NCBI GenBank assembly: GCA_963706905.1
Contig: CAVPNY010000012.1
Coordinates: forward strand, 248,001 to 312,000
Length of the DNA stretch: 64,000 bases
DNA from: CAVPNY01 sp963706905
Lineage (GTDB): Bacteria; Chloroflexota; Anaerolineae; Anaerolineales; UBA4823
Direction of reading: 5' to 3'
Both the position numbers and the translations under genes were made by a program. Position 1 is the first letter of the stretch; the number at the start of each line of letters is the position of its first letter. The notes beneath the pieces are model-generated. The model was not told where the DNA came from, did not search any database, and saw only the letters and a list, made by a program, of their open reading frames with translations. This document shows, piece by piece, positions 45,231-55,497 of the stretch.

Positions 45231-46994
45231 ATGACTGCTTTCATCAGGTCGCTCACCGCAACTATTATCTTATTGACCCTGCTGGGTTCATTTTGGATTC
45301 AACCCGTACGCGCACAAAGTCCCTGCGGAGACAATTATGTTGTTCTTCCTGGCGATACCCTGTCGGGAATAGCCAATAAATGCGGTGTCACCGAACAGGC
45401 CATTATCGCTCTCAATCCAGATATCTACGAAAATAATCAGTTATTCGTCGGCCAGGTATTAAAGATACCCGATCCGACCATTGCAACACCACCCGAATTA
45501 GCGATCTCACCTACATGTGGGGTACCGGGCACGCTGGTTTCTCTACTTGGCAGTGGGTTCCCGGGAGGTGCAGCGGTTCAAATCTCCGCCGGTCAAAAAG
45601 GACAATCTACGATTGTCCTTGGCAATATTCTAGCAGATGATTTCGGAAGGATTCAGACCACCATCCAGGTTCCCTCCTCTGCTACCCCAAACAAGTCCTG
45701 GTTGTTTTTTGCCGAATCTCTAACCGGAATTCCAGTTCTACAAGGCATATCGACAGAATTCTGGATTACGAGTTTTCCTCCTGATCCGAATGCAGCGACA
45801 ACATATATCGTCCAACAAGGGAATACTTTACGGAGCATCGCAACAAAGTTCAACCGCAGTCTGGAAGCGATCCTAGACGCCAACCCACAGCTCTCCAGCT
45901 CTACCAGTTTAACCAGCGGGCAGAGGATAAACATCCCTGCGCAGGAAGACAATTATCCAAGAACAACCGTTTTACCAGTCTGTGGACCAGCCGGCAATAC
46001 GATCCAGGCATCAGGGAGTGGATTTCCTCCATCAACAATTGCAAATCTAGAGATTGGAGAATATCTGGGTCCGCGTGTACCAGCTGGTACTGTGTATATC
46101 AATACAGCTCGGACATTTGCAACAAACCTCATTCTCCCATTGACCGCTGAGACTGGCGAACAGTGGATTGTGGCTGCTGGGACATCCGGCACTCAATTTG
46201 TTCGATCCATCTCTAATATCTACTCAGTGACCCCTCCTTTGGATCCCAATGCTTCACAGATTTACATTGTAAAAGCGGGGGACACCATGAATGAGATAGC
46301 TGTTGCTACCCAAAGGACTGTGAATGCTATTTTAACTGCCAACCCTCAAATCAGTAATCCAAACCGGCTGAATGTAAATGACACTCTTCTCATTCCCAGG
46401 TTAGATCCAACCATAATCATAACCCCGCTGAGTGGACCAGCATTTACGGTGGTGCAAGTCCTTGGGGTTGCTTTTCCGGTCAACACGAATGTTGAAATCA
46501 GCGTATCAAAGAAAGGAACGACCCCGCTATTCGTTGAAATTGTGACCACCAATCAGATCGGCAATTTTTCGAGCCAGGCGATCATCCCTGGAACAGCGAA
46601 ATTTGGTGAGACATGGGTTATTTTAACCAGATACGCCCTTCCAAATGGATCCCTGATAACCAGGATGTCCAGTGATTTCACTATCGTTAGTCCCAGGCCA
46701 ACCCTCGTGCCAGCCTTGACTATCTGGCCAAGCAGTGGTCCACCTGGTGTGGACTTGTATGTTGTCGCATATAATTTTCCACCCCATACTCAAGTGAGTA
46801 TTGATCTGGTGAACGAAGGTGCTGCACCTCTGGCCGTCTTTACCACCTGGTCTGACATCAATGGCTCATTTGCTGCCGTGATTGAAATTCCTGAAAGCGC
46901 TCAAAGTGGAGGAACCTGGACGGTCAGCGCCAAAGTCACCAATAGTCCGGGAACATCCGCCACATCTGAACCATTTACTGTATCAAGTCCGTAA
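45231..46994 (+). CDS. Secreted protein with three LysM domains alternating with Ig-like repeats
   Basis: A 587-residue protein with a signal peptide ending VRAQ (residues 1-29). Three LysM peptidoglycan/chitin-binding modules are seen: NYVVLPGDTLSGIANKCGV, TYIVQQGNTLRSIATKFNRS and IYIVKAGDTMNEIAVATQRT. Between and after them lie four copies of an Ig-like unit with the theme SGPPGxxVxxxGxxFPxxTxV (starting near residues 95, 245, 400 and 510). No catalytic domain is present, so it is a wall-bound scaffold or adhesin. The ATG at 45231 lies 7 bases after the acylase stop, so the two are probably co-transcribed. Confidence 0.85.
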   Translation: MTAFIRSLTATIILLTLLGSFWIQPVRAQSPCGDNYVVLPGDTLSGIANKCGVTEQAIIALNPDIYENNQLFVGQVLKIPDPTIATPPELAISPTCGVPGTLVSLLGSGFPGGAAVQISAGQKGQSTIVLGNILADDFGRIQTTIQVPSSATPNKSWLFFAESLTGIPVLQGISTEFWITSFPPDPNAATTYIVQQGNTLRSIATKFNRSLEAILDANPQLSSSTSLTSGQRINIPAQEDNYPRTTVLPVCGPAGNTIQASGSGFPPSTIANLEIGEYLGPRVPAGTVYINTARTFATNLILPLTAETGEQWIVAAGTSGTQFVRSISNIYSVTPPLDPNASQIYIVKAGDTMNEIAVATQRTVNAILTANPQISNPNRLNVNDTLLIPRLDPTIIITPLSGPAFTVVQVLGVAFPVNTNVEISVSKKGTTPLFVEIVTTNQIGNFSSQAIIPGTAKFGETWVILTRYALPNGSLITRMSSDFTIVSPRPTLVPALTIWPSSGPPGVDLYVVAYNFPPHTQVSIDLVNEGAAPLAVFTTWSDINGSFAAVIEIPESAQSGGTWTVSAKVTNSPGTSATSEPFTVSSP

Positions 46995-47117
46995 GCCACA
47001 AAAAATCAACTTCATAATTTCTTTACAAAATTTTGGTAAACTCCTTCCAAAGAAAAATCTAGATAGGTTATATTGGTTATCAAACAACTAACAACGGCAG
47101 CCGGAATTAATATCTAA

Positions 47118-48110
47118 ATGACACGGTTCATAGCTCGTCGTTTACTGATTCTCCCCTTACTGCTAATCCTGGTTAATTTTCTTAGTTTCACATACGCGTT
47201 CTATGCCAGACCGCTCAGAGCTGAGCGGACGCCATTTGTTGCTGTAGAAGATCCCGGCGAGCTAATCCCCAGCTACATTGACTATTTGGCGATGGTTTTC
47301 GATTTTGATTTCAGTATGGAACTGGCTGTCCCCGGCAGTTTGCGCGCCAATACCCCGAATACAATGGGAGAAGTCATACGGAATGCGACCATTGCTAGTT
47401 TGGGACTGTTAGCAATCACCCTGACACTGAGTTCTATTATCGGCTTTATTATGGGGCGAAAGGCAGTTCAAAACGAGTCCAACCGGGTTGCCCGATGGCT
47501 AAGCATGGTCACAACGATGGGATTGGCTATGCCAAGTTTCTATGTTGGCAGCATTTTAATATTCATATCCGTCGCCTATATTCTCTGGCGCGGTCCCGGA
47601 ACAGACTCACTCTTACCCTTTGATGGATTTGGGTGGGACCTGCATTTGGTTTTACCAGTGCTGGCATTAATGGCTCGCCCAACAGTGCAATTAGCCCAGG
47701 TGACAGCTAATTTTCTCTCCGGGGAATTGGGCAAGCAATATGTGATCGCAGCACGTAGCCTGGGATATACCTGGCGGTCTATTCGAAGCCAATATGCGTT
47801 GAAGAATATCTTAGCTCCAGTCATATTGACCATTGCTGGATTATCCCGCCTCATATTTGGAGAGCAAATCCTCATCGAATGGCTCTTTCGCTGGCCTGGC
47901 TTGGGCAGGTTGCTGGCATGGACGCTAGTACCTGCCCAGCTAACCTCCTCGAAAGGATCACCGCTCTTTCTTAATCCGCCTGTAATGGCTACGATCATTA
48001 CTATTATTGCTGCGATATTCTTGTTGGGTGATTTAATTGGATCAATCCTGGTGCGAGTTGTCGATCCACGCCTGCGCAATCCGGAAACTGAAGTCATCGA
48101 TAGAAAATAA
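47118..48110 (+). CDS. ABC transporter permease, DppB/OppB type
   Basis: A 330-residue protein with six membrane segments. The N-terminal MTRFIARRLLILPLLLILVNFLSF and the EAA-like loop QYVIAARSLGYTWRSIRSQYALKNILAPVI, followed by GEQILIEWLFRWPGLGRLL, are those of peptide/nickel-type permeases. It is followed after 18 bases by the partner permease. No substrate-binding protein or ATPase is nearby, so these must be encoded elsewhere. Confidence 0.9.
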   Translation: MTRFIARRLLILPLLLILVNFLSFTYAFYARPLRAERTPFVAVEDPGELIPSYIDYLAMVFDFDFSMELAVPGSLRANTPNTMGEVIRNATIASLGLLAITLTLSSIIGFIMGRKAVQNESNRVARWLSMVTTMGLAMPSFYVGSILIFISVAYILWRGPGTDSLLPFDGFGWDLHLVLPVLALMARPTVQLAQVTANFLSGELGKQYVIAARSLGYTWRSIRSQYALKNILAPVILTIAGLSRLIFGEQILIEWLFRWPGLGRLLAWTLVPAQLTSSKGSPLFLNPPVMATIITIIAAIFLLGDLIGSILVRVVDPRLRNPETEVIDRK

Positions 48111-48128
48111 CTGATCTAAGGTGAATAG

Positions 48129-51100
48129 ATGACTTTGTCCCGCGTTTCGAAGAGAAAACCGCTGGATTTCCAGACGGAGGCAGAACAAGAAATCGGCCAG
48201 CAGGCCCCGAAAAAAGCCCGCAACTGGTCATTGATTATCGGTTTATCCCTGGTTTCAATCATCGTACTTCTCGCCATCATTGGCCCGAAGATCGCGCCGC
48301 GCGACCCACTTGAAGAAAACGTCATCCTTCAAATTGAAGGGGAATGGTATATCCCACCCTTCCCTCTCTTCACTCCTGGATTCCTGTTGGGCACTGATGA
48401 ATACGGGCGAGACATGTTCAGCCGCGTACTTTGGGGAATTCGCCCAACCTTAATTATGGTAATGATCGTGGCTATCATCAGATTGTTTCTGGGAGTCATT
48501 ATAGGACTGATGGCGGGCTGGCTCACCGGAAGAGTAGCCCGCTTTCTTGATAGCGTGATCGAGACATTCCTGGCGATACCCGTGTTGATCGTTGCCCTTG
48601 GCGCGATTGCTGTGATCGGGGTGGAATACGGCTTGTGGGCTTTCGTGATTGGGTTGTCGATCAATGGATGGGTTGAAACAGCTCAACAAGTTCGTGAGCA
48701 AACTCGGATTGTAAAAGGTCAGACGTACATAGAGGCCGCCCATGCAATTGGCGCTTCCAGCCGCCAGATGTTATCCCGACACGTATTGAAACAAATATTA
48801 CCCATGCTTGCAATGCTGTTCTCCTTTGAGTTCAGCAGCACGCTGATGACTGCTGCTGGCCTGGGCTTCTTAGGTTATTACATAGGCGGCGATGTATGGG
48901 TGGAGGTGAGCGACTTTGTTGCTCGACGCATCAGCGGGATGCCAGAACTTGGCCAAATGCTGGCAACTTCCTGGGTAACCCTTACCAAACCCTGGACTAT
49001 GCTGGTAGTTGGCACAACCATTTTTATAACGGTCCTGGGTTTCAATCTAATCGGTGAAGGACTGCGCCAGAACCTAGACTTTGCCGTTGTACGCCGGCGG
49101 GGGATCGTTTCCCGTCTCACAGAAAGCGCTGCGACCTGGTTCGATCAAAATATCGGACATCCTGTCGCGACGATTTTCCGAAAGCCCGCCGTTCAATATG
49201 TCTCTTACGGGGTCCTCGCTATTGCCTTACTGGCTGTCTTGATCCCTTATATCGCACAAAGCGATTTGAGCTTTCCTGATGTAGGAGATTTAGGAAATCC
49301 CTCTACGCAGTCCGCTGAACCAGAATCTGTGGCGGCTACAGATACCCCCCACACCGATGAGGTGGCTACAACTCAGTCGCCTGAGGCAGCTTCTCCTGCC
49401 ATACAAGCGTCCATTGATTGGTTGATCCTGGAGGAGAGCGGTTTTGATGGAAGCCCGGTTCTCTCCACAGATGGCGAGATCCTTTATGTGGTTTCGAATA
49501 ATGGGAATCTCTATGCAATCCAGACGAAACCTGTGACTGGGAATGTTGCACTAGAGGCAGAAAGACCTGTGGAAGAAACTCACCAGGATGCCTTTCTCGT
49601 ACCAATCATTAAGTTGCCTGATTTATCAACTCAGCAGAATTCCATTAAAGGGTTATTATGGCAGGTCAGCTTGCCAGCTGGAGGGGTAGGAGATCCCGCG
49701 ATTGATTCCTCAGGTAATATCTATGCTTCGGATCTTTCAGGCGGGCTGAGTAAAATCACCCCAGATGGAGAGATCGCGTGGCAGGTTCAGCCGGATGCTG
49801 GGATGCGTTCCCTCTCTGGTCCGGTGATTATCCCAGACGGTACGATTTATTACACCGCTGGATCGACAGCAAAAGCCTATGTTCAAGCGATCAGCCCGCA
49901 AGGCGTACCGTTATGGTCAACGCCGGCAGATACATCTTCTATTTATGAGCCCTTATCCGCCAGTAAAGATGGCAAATACCTGTTCCTCAAAGAGGATATA
50001 TTCCTGGCTCAGACTGGTGAGTTAATTAAACCTCAAACTGATCTCATCATCCTTGAGTATTTCCCGGGTGAGGATGGAAATAATTACCTCATATCAGGGC
50101 AAAATGTTATCCAATGGGAGTTAGCTGACCAAGAGCTTCTAGTTGTTGATATTGCTGAATGGGATTCATCTGAACAAATGAGTAGCGTTGCCCCAACCCA
50201 GGCAGGCGTCTCAGCAGACTCAACCGCCTGGTTGGTTTACACCTCACCGGGCGGATCCAGCGAGCTGGTCTGGGTGACAATGAACGATGAAGTCCTGGGG
50301 ATTACAGAACATGTATTTAGCTACGCCTTCCTGGCTGCAATGCGCCCGGACCTGACCAGTTATGTATGCGGGAATAACTCTTTCGAAAATAGAGAAGCTG
50401 AATGTACAGCAATGATGCCTGCTTACAAAGACCCAATTTGGACTCTTGATCTAGGGTCCTCACGGAGTCGTTGAAGGCGGGCTTTTGGGAGGTGAGCGTT
50501 TATACCTTACCACTTCCCTGGGTGGACTGTTTGCTATCTCCGAAAAACAAATAGAATCCGAGATCGCACTCTGAAAACCCTCCCAACCAACCGAGTGCAA
50601 CAGGGAGCTCCGCTTATATTTGGCGATATCCTCTGGCTAAGGCTACTTTTGAGAATACATTCCCAACCATCAAAGAGGATGGATCGGTCTATTTTGTAAC
50701 CGAGGATCTTATGCTCACCCGGATCAACCCGGAGGGTGAATTGGTTTACGAATACCAGTTACCAGCCGGATTGAAGCGTCGCGACCCAGAGTATCCTGAT
50801 TACATTTACCCATTTATTCTGGATGATGGCTCTGCAGTGATTGTTTTAGAAGACGAGAACGTGATTGGGGTGACACCTGATGGAGCGCTTGCCTGGGAGG
50901 AAAAGCTGGTGTCCTCAATCGCAGGCTATCCGTCACTCTCGGATCAGGGTATTCTCTATTTGCTGGATCAAGACGCAGGTCTATACGCATTCGACGCAAG
51001 TGGCTTGAAATGGAAATTCAAATCAGAAGCAGCGCCCTTCTCTACTGGCGGAATAGCTTTCGGACCTAATGGAGAAGTCTACTATACAGTAACCACACGT

Positions 51101-51772
51101 GGTAAGGGATACGTTCAAGCTCTCGATTCAGAAGGAAAAGAGCTGTGGGTCAGCGCGGCAGAAACCGGATATTTTTACGATGAATTATTTGTGAGCACGG
51201 ATGGTCAGTACGTCTTCCTAAAGGAAGATCTATTCGATGCAGCTACAGGAGCCCTGCTTAAACCGGAGATTCCGGTGCCTGTGTATCGCTTTATTGCAGG
51301 GGATGATGGTAATAATTACTTGCAATCAGACCTATCTGTGGCACAATGGCAGATTGGGCCGAATGGATTCGAGATTTTGCGATCCGTTGGCTGGCAATCA
51401 ACTGGTAATCGAGGGACACTCCCTATGGTTTATGTCGATCGGAATTCCATTATCAATGTGAATTATTATGGAACCATTCTCCGCTTCAATACAGATGGCG
51501 AATTAATGGGTGAGTACACCTCCAACTTCACCGATAATCAACTCGAATTTTATAACTTCGAGAATTCCACTATCACCCAATGCAGTCACGATCCGAAAAC
51601 AAATATCCTGACTTGCAGGGAATTCCTGATCGGATCGGAAGATCCTCTCTGGGAGACGTCTATCCCTAATATTGATGACTTCAATGCTTACTCATCGACC
51701 ATTTCGGCAGGGTATTTATATATCTTTGGCGATGATCATACACTGTATAAATACGCCATTGGGCAACCCTGA
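48129..51772 (+). pseudogene. DppC-type permease fused to extracytoplasmic PQQ-like beta-propellers, frameshifted
   Basis: Residues 1-330 are a DppC/OppC permease (GTDEYGRDMFSRVLWGIRPT and the EAA loop TYIEAAHAIGASSRQMLSRHVLKQILP). An additional membrane helix (residues 355-378, VSYGVLAIALLAVLIPYIAQ) then leads to an acidic Ser/Thr linker and a PQQ-like propeller (repeats such as DGEILYVVSNNGNLYAI and IDSSGNIYASDLSGGLSKI). The frame breaks at GGG 50454-50456 and again near 50574, after which a second propeller (NPEGELVYEYQL, GILYLLDQDAGLYAFD) runs to 51772. The seventh helix would place the propellers outside the cell. If the second break is real, the second propeller is a separate remnant. 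Confidence 0.75.
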
Positions 51773-51824
51773 TTTGGATTTCGATCTCTTGCTTTGAATG
51801 GATTAATCCAGTATAGTTGCGGAG

Positions 51825-52923
51825 ATGACCTCCGCTGAACTGCCGTTGAACCAGATATTGCAAGGGGATTGTATTGAAATTCTTGATACCCTCCCCGAAA
51901 ACTCAATAGACCTGATCTTTGCTGATCCCCCCTATAATCTGCAGCTTCAAAATGAACTTTGGCGACCTAACCTCACGCGGGTGGAGGCTGTTAATGATGC
52001 CTGGGATCAATTTCCTGATTTCCAGGCCTACGATGAATTCAGCCGTCACTGGCTGACCGCTTGCCAGCGAGTGTTAAAAAATACTGGCACGATTTGGGTG
52101 ATCGGTTCATACCATAATATATATCGGCTGGGGACAATCATGCAGGATCTCGGTTTCTGGTTCCTCAATGATATCGTTTGGATCAAAACCAACCCCATGC
52201 CAAACTTTCGCGGGGTACGTTTTACCAATGCCCATGAGACTTTTAATTTGGGCCAGCAAAGCAAAAGGGGCCAAGTACACCTTCAACTACCACGCGATGA
52301 AAGCCTTGAATGATGACCTGCAAATGCGCAGCGATTGGCGTATCCCGCTGTGCTCCAGCCCTGAGCGGATCCGGATTGATGGAAAGAAAGCCCATTCAAC
52401 CCAAAAACCACAAGCTCTGCTGTATCGCATCCTGATATCTTCCAGCAACCCTGGTGATGTTGTCCTCGATCCTTTCTTTGGCACCGGCACAACCGGTGCA
52501 ATGGCCAAGCTCCTGCACCGGCAGTGGATAGGGATTGAAAAAGATCCCAACTACATCGGGATAGCCAATCAGCGCATTGCTGAACTGACTTCAGAGACGG
52601 TCAACCTTTCGATCTACGATGTAAGGAGCAGCAGGAATAAAGAAAGACGCATCCCATTCAGCAACTTACTTGAAACAGAGCTGCTCAAACCCGGTCAGGC
52701 ACTATATTTTCGCGGCGAACGCGATAAAATCGCCCGAATTAAAACCAACGCACATTTGATCTACAATGGATTTGAAGGCTCGATCCACCAGGTCAGCCGG
52801 ATGCTGACCGAAGGTAGTCCCAGTAATGGTTGGGAGTACTGGTATTACGAGGATTCTGAAGGATCTCTTAAACCAATCAATACTCTAAGAGAAATAATTC
52901 GGCAGGCTGACCAACCGGATTAA
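51825..52923 (+). pseudogene. CcrM-like N6-adenine DNA methyltransferase, frameshifted
   Basis: A beta-class adenine methyltransferase of about 365 residues, broken by an extra T in TTTT at 52241-52244. The first piece has LNQILQGDCIEIL and the catalytic DPPYNLQL. The second has the target region, the SAM-binding VVLDPFFGTGTTGAMAKLLHRQWIGIEKDP and the C-terminal DNA-binding extension with LKPGQALYFRGERDKIARIKTNAHLIYNG and GSIHQVSRMLT. These are features of CcrM, which methylates GANTC. No restriction enzyme is next to it, so it may be a regulatory orphan methyltransferase. Without the extra base the frame is whole. Confidence 0.85.
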
Positions 52924-52956
52924 CATCGTCAGTGTTTTCATTCAATCCAGGACAGT

Positions 52957-54096
52957 ATGCAGCTCATCGATAATCAGGTCACAGACGTACTGGCGGGTTA
53001 CGAACGTATTCGTCAGGCAGAAACCGAATTAATCAAAAAGTGGCGGGGGCCTCTCCTGGCGCATTACGCGCGCCAGCGTGCTGTCTATGAGAAGGAATTA
53101 AAGGAATATCAATCCCATCACGATCAGATGATGTCCCGGATTCGAACAGGCATGTGGTTATCGAGTGCAGCGCTACTTATTGGCTTGTTGATCCTGCCTG
53201 TCCTGTTATTCATCACCGAGCTGGGCGACCTGCGGGGGCCTCTGTTCTGTTTTGCGCCTCTGTTGATCTTGACTGGTGTGACTGGCTGGGCAATTGTGGC
53301 AGTAGTCTGGTACTGGCAGCGGGATAGGATTAAACCTACTCCACCTCCTCACCCGTTCAAGTCCCATATCATTGATCCATTGCTACCTCAATGGCGTGAA
53401 GGTTTACTCGGAAAATTGCCCAGCAAAAAACCATACGAAGGCGCCACAGGAGAGTACCACTTTGTCGCCCGTCTCCAGTCCATTGAATCAGATTCATTTA
53501 TTATCTACCGCTTGCAACAACAACCCAGCAATGATATCGATGTAACCATCATTGGACCGCTTGGGATTTGGGTCTTTGAGGTTAAGTATTTGAAAGGGAT
53601 CGTCCGCTGGAGAGATGGATGGTGGTCCCAACGGAAAACCTATCGCGGGCGGAGCGGGATGCCAGTGACTGAGATCCGTGAAGCTGAAGAAGCGTATGAC
53701 CAACAATGGCGGAGGATGGCTGATTCTGTGGTAGAGACGCTCCACAGGCGGGCGCCAGATCTGGTTAGAAAAAATCCGAAGATTATTCGCATCCGTGGCG
53801 GGCTGGTATTTACCCACCCCCAAGGGAAATATGATATTCCACCCGGCTCACCATTCAATTGGGGTATCATCCCGTTCTGGATCGAAAAATTACGAACAGT
53901 ACCACCCGTGCCTGACATCGATGAAAAATCCATTTACCAAATCCTGGATGCACTGCTTGAACGCCACGCTGAGATCGCTGAATCAACTTCCCAGCGCTCG
54001 ATGCTCCAATATGCCGAGGATCTCATCTTGCAGGCCGGCGAGCGCATCCGACTTCTGACGAGAGATGAGAAGGAGCTCGCGCCAGCTGCGATATAA
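52957..54096 (+). CDS. Membrane protein with NERD (nuclease-related) domain
   Basis: A 379-residue protein. Two membrane helices (about residues 64-85 and 95-118) follow a charged, possibly coiled-coil N-terminus. The NERD domain at about residues 160-290 begins GEYHFVARLQSI and has NDIDVTIIGPLGIWVFEVKYLKG, which keeps the Asp and the Glu-x-Lys of the PD-(D/E)xK nuclease-like core. The start is 33 bases after the methyltransferase, on the same strand. NERD proteins are assumed to act on DNA, but few have been tested. Confidence 0.82.
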   Translation: MQLIDNQVTDVLAGYERIRQAETELIKKWRGPLLAHYARQRAVYEKELKEYQSHHDQMMSRIRTGMWLSSAALLIGLLILPVLLFITELGDLRGPLFCFAPLLILTGVTGWAIVAVVWYWQRDRIKPTPPPHPFKSHIIDPLLPQWREGLLGKLPSKKPYEGATGEYHFVARLQSIESDSFIIYRLQQQPSNDIDVTIIGPLGIWVFEVKYLKGIVRWRDGWWSQRKTYRGRSGMPVTEIREAEEAYDQQWRRMADSVVETLHRRAPDLVRKNPKIIRIRGGLVFTHPQGKYDIPPGSPFNWGIIPFWIEKLRTVPPVPDIDEKSIYQILDALLERHAEIAESTSQRSMLQYAEDLILQAGERIRLLTRDEKELAPAAI

Positions 54097-54127
54097 AATT
54101 CGCTGGTACCGATACCCTATTGACCAT

Positions 54128-54168
54128 GAGCCGGAGTTGGATAAAACTTATCCATAATCCGGCTCTTT
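54128..54168 (+). terminator. Probable terminator after the NERD gene
   Basis: GAGCCGGA (54128-54135) pairs with TCCGGCTC (54158-54165), and the stem goes on inwards with one bulge through TTGGATA/TATCCATA to a 5-base loop. Only three T follow, so termination may be partial. Confidence 0.6.
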
Positions 54169-54200
54169 CCATTAGATTACCTTGAATGAGGGGAGGTCCT

Positions 54201-54821
54201 ATGAAAGCACCTACAATAATTGCACTTGCATTTGGGTTACTCCTGGCAGGATGCACCACCGCGCAACCTACTGCTTCGGTCGCCATGATCGAGACAGCAA
54301 TTGCCCAAACCCAAGAAGCTAGTCCACCAACTCCCACACCACAAACTGTGGCTGTATCAATGCCAACCTCTTTACCCGAATCGACCGAATCTCCAATCCC
54401 TTCACCTACACTCTCACTGATCGCGACCAAGATCGCAGAGCCGAAACCGGTATTCGAATATGCAAAAATATACGGGATAGGTCACTTAGATACCGGCCAC
54501 GTATTAATCACGATCGAAATACCCGGGGAGCTGCTTGGCAGCTACCATGCGCTGGTCGAAAACGAAGTATTTAATTGCAAGACACTGCCCGATTATCCGA
54601 ATAGGCTTTATTGTACGGGATTGACGTCCTACCAAGGCAAGTTCGTGCAGTTTAGCCTGATCGAAAGTCGAAGCCAGATCACTGTATTTCAGACTGAGAT
54701 CGGTATTCCCCCATCACCTTACACTGCCCAAAATGTGGATACAAAAGCAGAAAAAACTACAGAAGAAGATCCAGACCAACCCACCCCAACGCCAACCCTA
54801 CCAGCTTATCCGTATCCATGA
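54201..54821 (+). CDS. Lipoprotein of unknown function with Thr/Pro-rich linkers
   Basis: A 206-residue protein. Signal peptide MKAPTIIALAFGLLLAGC with a good lipobox (LAGC, Cys18), Thr/Pro/Ser tether to about residue 75, a small globular domain (residues 80-170, with two Cys: FNCKTLPDYPNRLYCTG), and a second Thr/Pro tail. The GGGGAGG five bases upstream sets the ATG at 54201. No family recognised. Confidence 0.72.
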   Translation: MKAPTIIALAFGLLLAGCTTAQPTASVAMIETAIAQTQEASPPTPTPQTVAVSMPTSLPESTESPIPSPTLSLIATKIAEPKPVFEYAKIYGIGHLDTGHVLITIEIPGELLGSYHALVENEVFNCKTLPDYPNRLYCTGLTSYQGKFVQFSLIESRSQITVFQTEIGIPPSPYTAQNVDTKAEKTTEEDPDQPTPTPTLPAYPYP

Positions 54822-54867
54822 TGGGATAGCCATCAACGATAAGATCACTAGAAAATAATCACGACTT

Positions 54868-55122
54868 TCAATCTCTTCGAAGCACGCCAATCACCACCAA
54901 CAATATCACAGCTCCGATCCCGGCTTTCAGGATAATATCCCACCAGCTCGAGATGATCAGTACACCAAGCTTCTCGAAAAGCCAACCACCAATGATGGCG
55001 CCGAGAATGCCGATAACGATCGCCCCAACAATCCCGATTTTCATGCCTCCCCAAACAGCATCTACCAGGATACCGGCGATTGCGCCAACAATTACCCAGA
55101 TCATCAAGACATCAATATTCAT
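54868..55122 (-). CDS. GlsB/YeaQ/YmgE family small membrane protein
   Basis: An 84-residue protein with three hydrophobic helices rich in Gly, with the family theme GAIAGILVDAVWGGMKIGIVGAIVIGILGAIIGGWLF. Members are small stress-related membrane proteins of unknown mechanism; the old name 'transglycosylase-associated' does not imply enzyme activity. It stands alone on the minus strand. Confidence 0.85.
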   Translation of the reverse strand: MNIDVLMIWVIVGAIAGILVDAVWGGMKIGIVGAIVIGILGAIIGGWLFEKLGVLIISSWWDIILKAGIGAVILLVVIGVLRRD

Positions 55123-55497
55123 ATCTTGATTATAGAGATAAATTTATCCCAAGTTCCTGACAATCTGCTGGATAACCATACAAAAATGTTATTTCGTTAA
55201 AATAGAGATCCTCTTAACTTCATTCCTCAGGGTGATAGCGTTAATAATCGCCCCGACGAATTACCAGAAACAATCCACCTTCCGGTTTTAACAATTGGGA
55301 GGTGGATTTTTTTGTACTGAGATCTGACTTACTTAAACCCCACGTTGATGATGAAATTGACAGTTTCGGTTATACTTTTACCTGGTGAGGGTAATAATAG
55401 TTCGAATAAGGGTAAATTGTAAGGAAGATACATACTTGTAGAAGATAAACCAGGCTTATACATGCCTAACGCTCTTTATTTCTTTGGATAGGTGAAT
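55123..55497. other. Gap between YeaQ and the dynamin-like gene, with an orphan terminator
   Basis: No coding sequence. It contains a strong plus-strand terminator at 55273-55313 with no gene before it on that strand. A possible promoter (CTGACA near 55156, TACAAA 16 bases on) would give a transcript of about 120-130 bases, either a small RNA or a terminated leader of the dynamin gene. Confidence 0.45.
55273..55313 (+). terminator. Rho-independent terminator without an upstream gene
   Basis: An 11-bp stem with one G-T pair (ATCCACCTTCC, 55273-55283, with 55297-55307) is followed by a run of seven T (55307-55313). Confidence 0.8.

Noticed and set aside
46995..47117. Promoter for the DppB gene
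   Set aside because: TATATT-like sequences are present but without a matching -35 box at a usual distance, so no site is claimed.
50560..51772. Second propeller as an independent secreted protein
   Set aside because: No signal peptide or good start is seen before it, and its frame runs directly from the end of the first propeller after one small shift. One fused protein is the simpler reading, though not proven.
54868..55122. Transglycosylase enzyme
   Set aside because: The 84-residue YeaQ-type protein is three membrane helices with no catalytic domain; the old family name is misleading.
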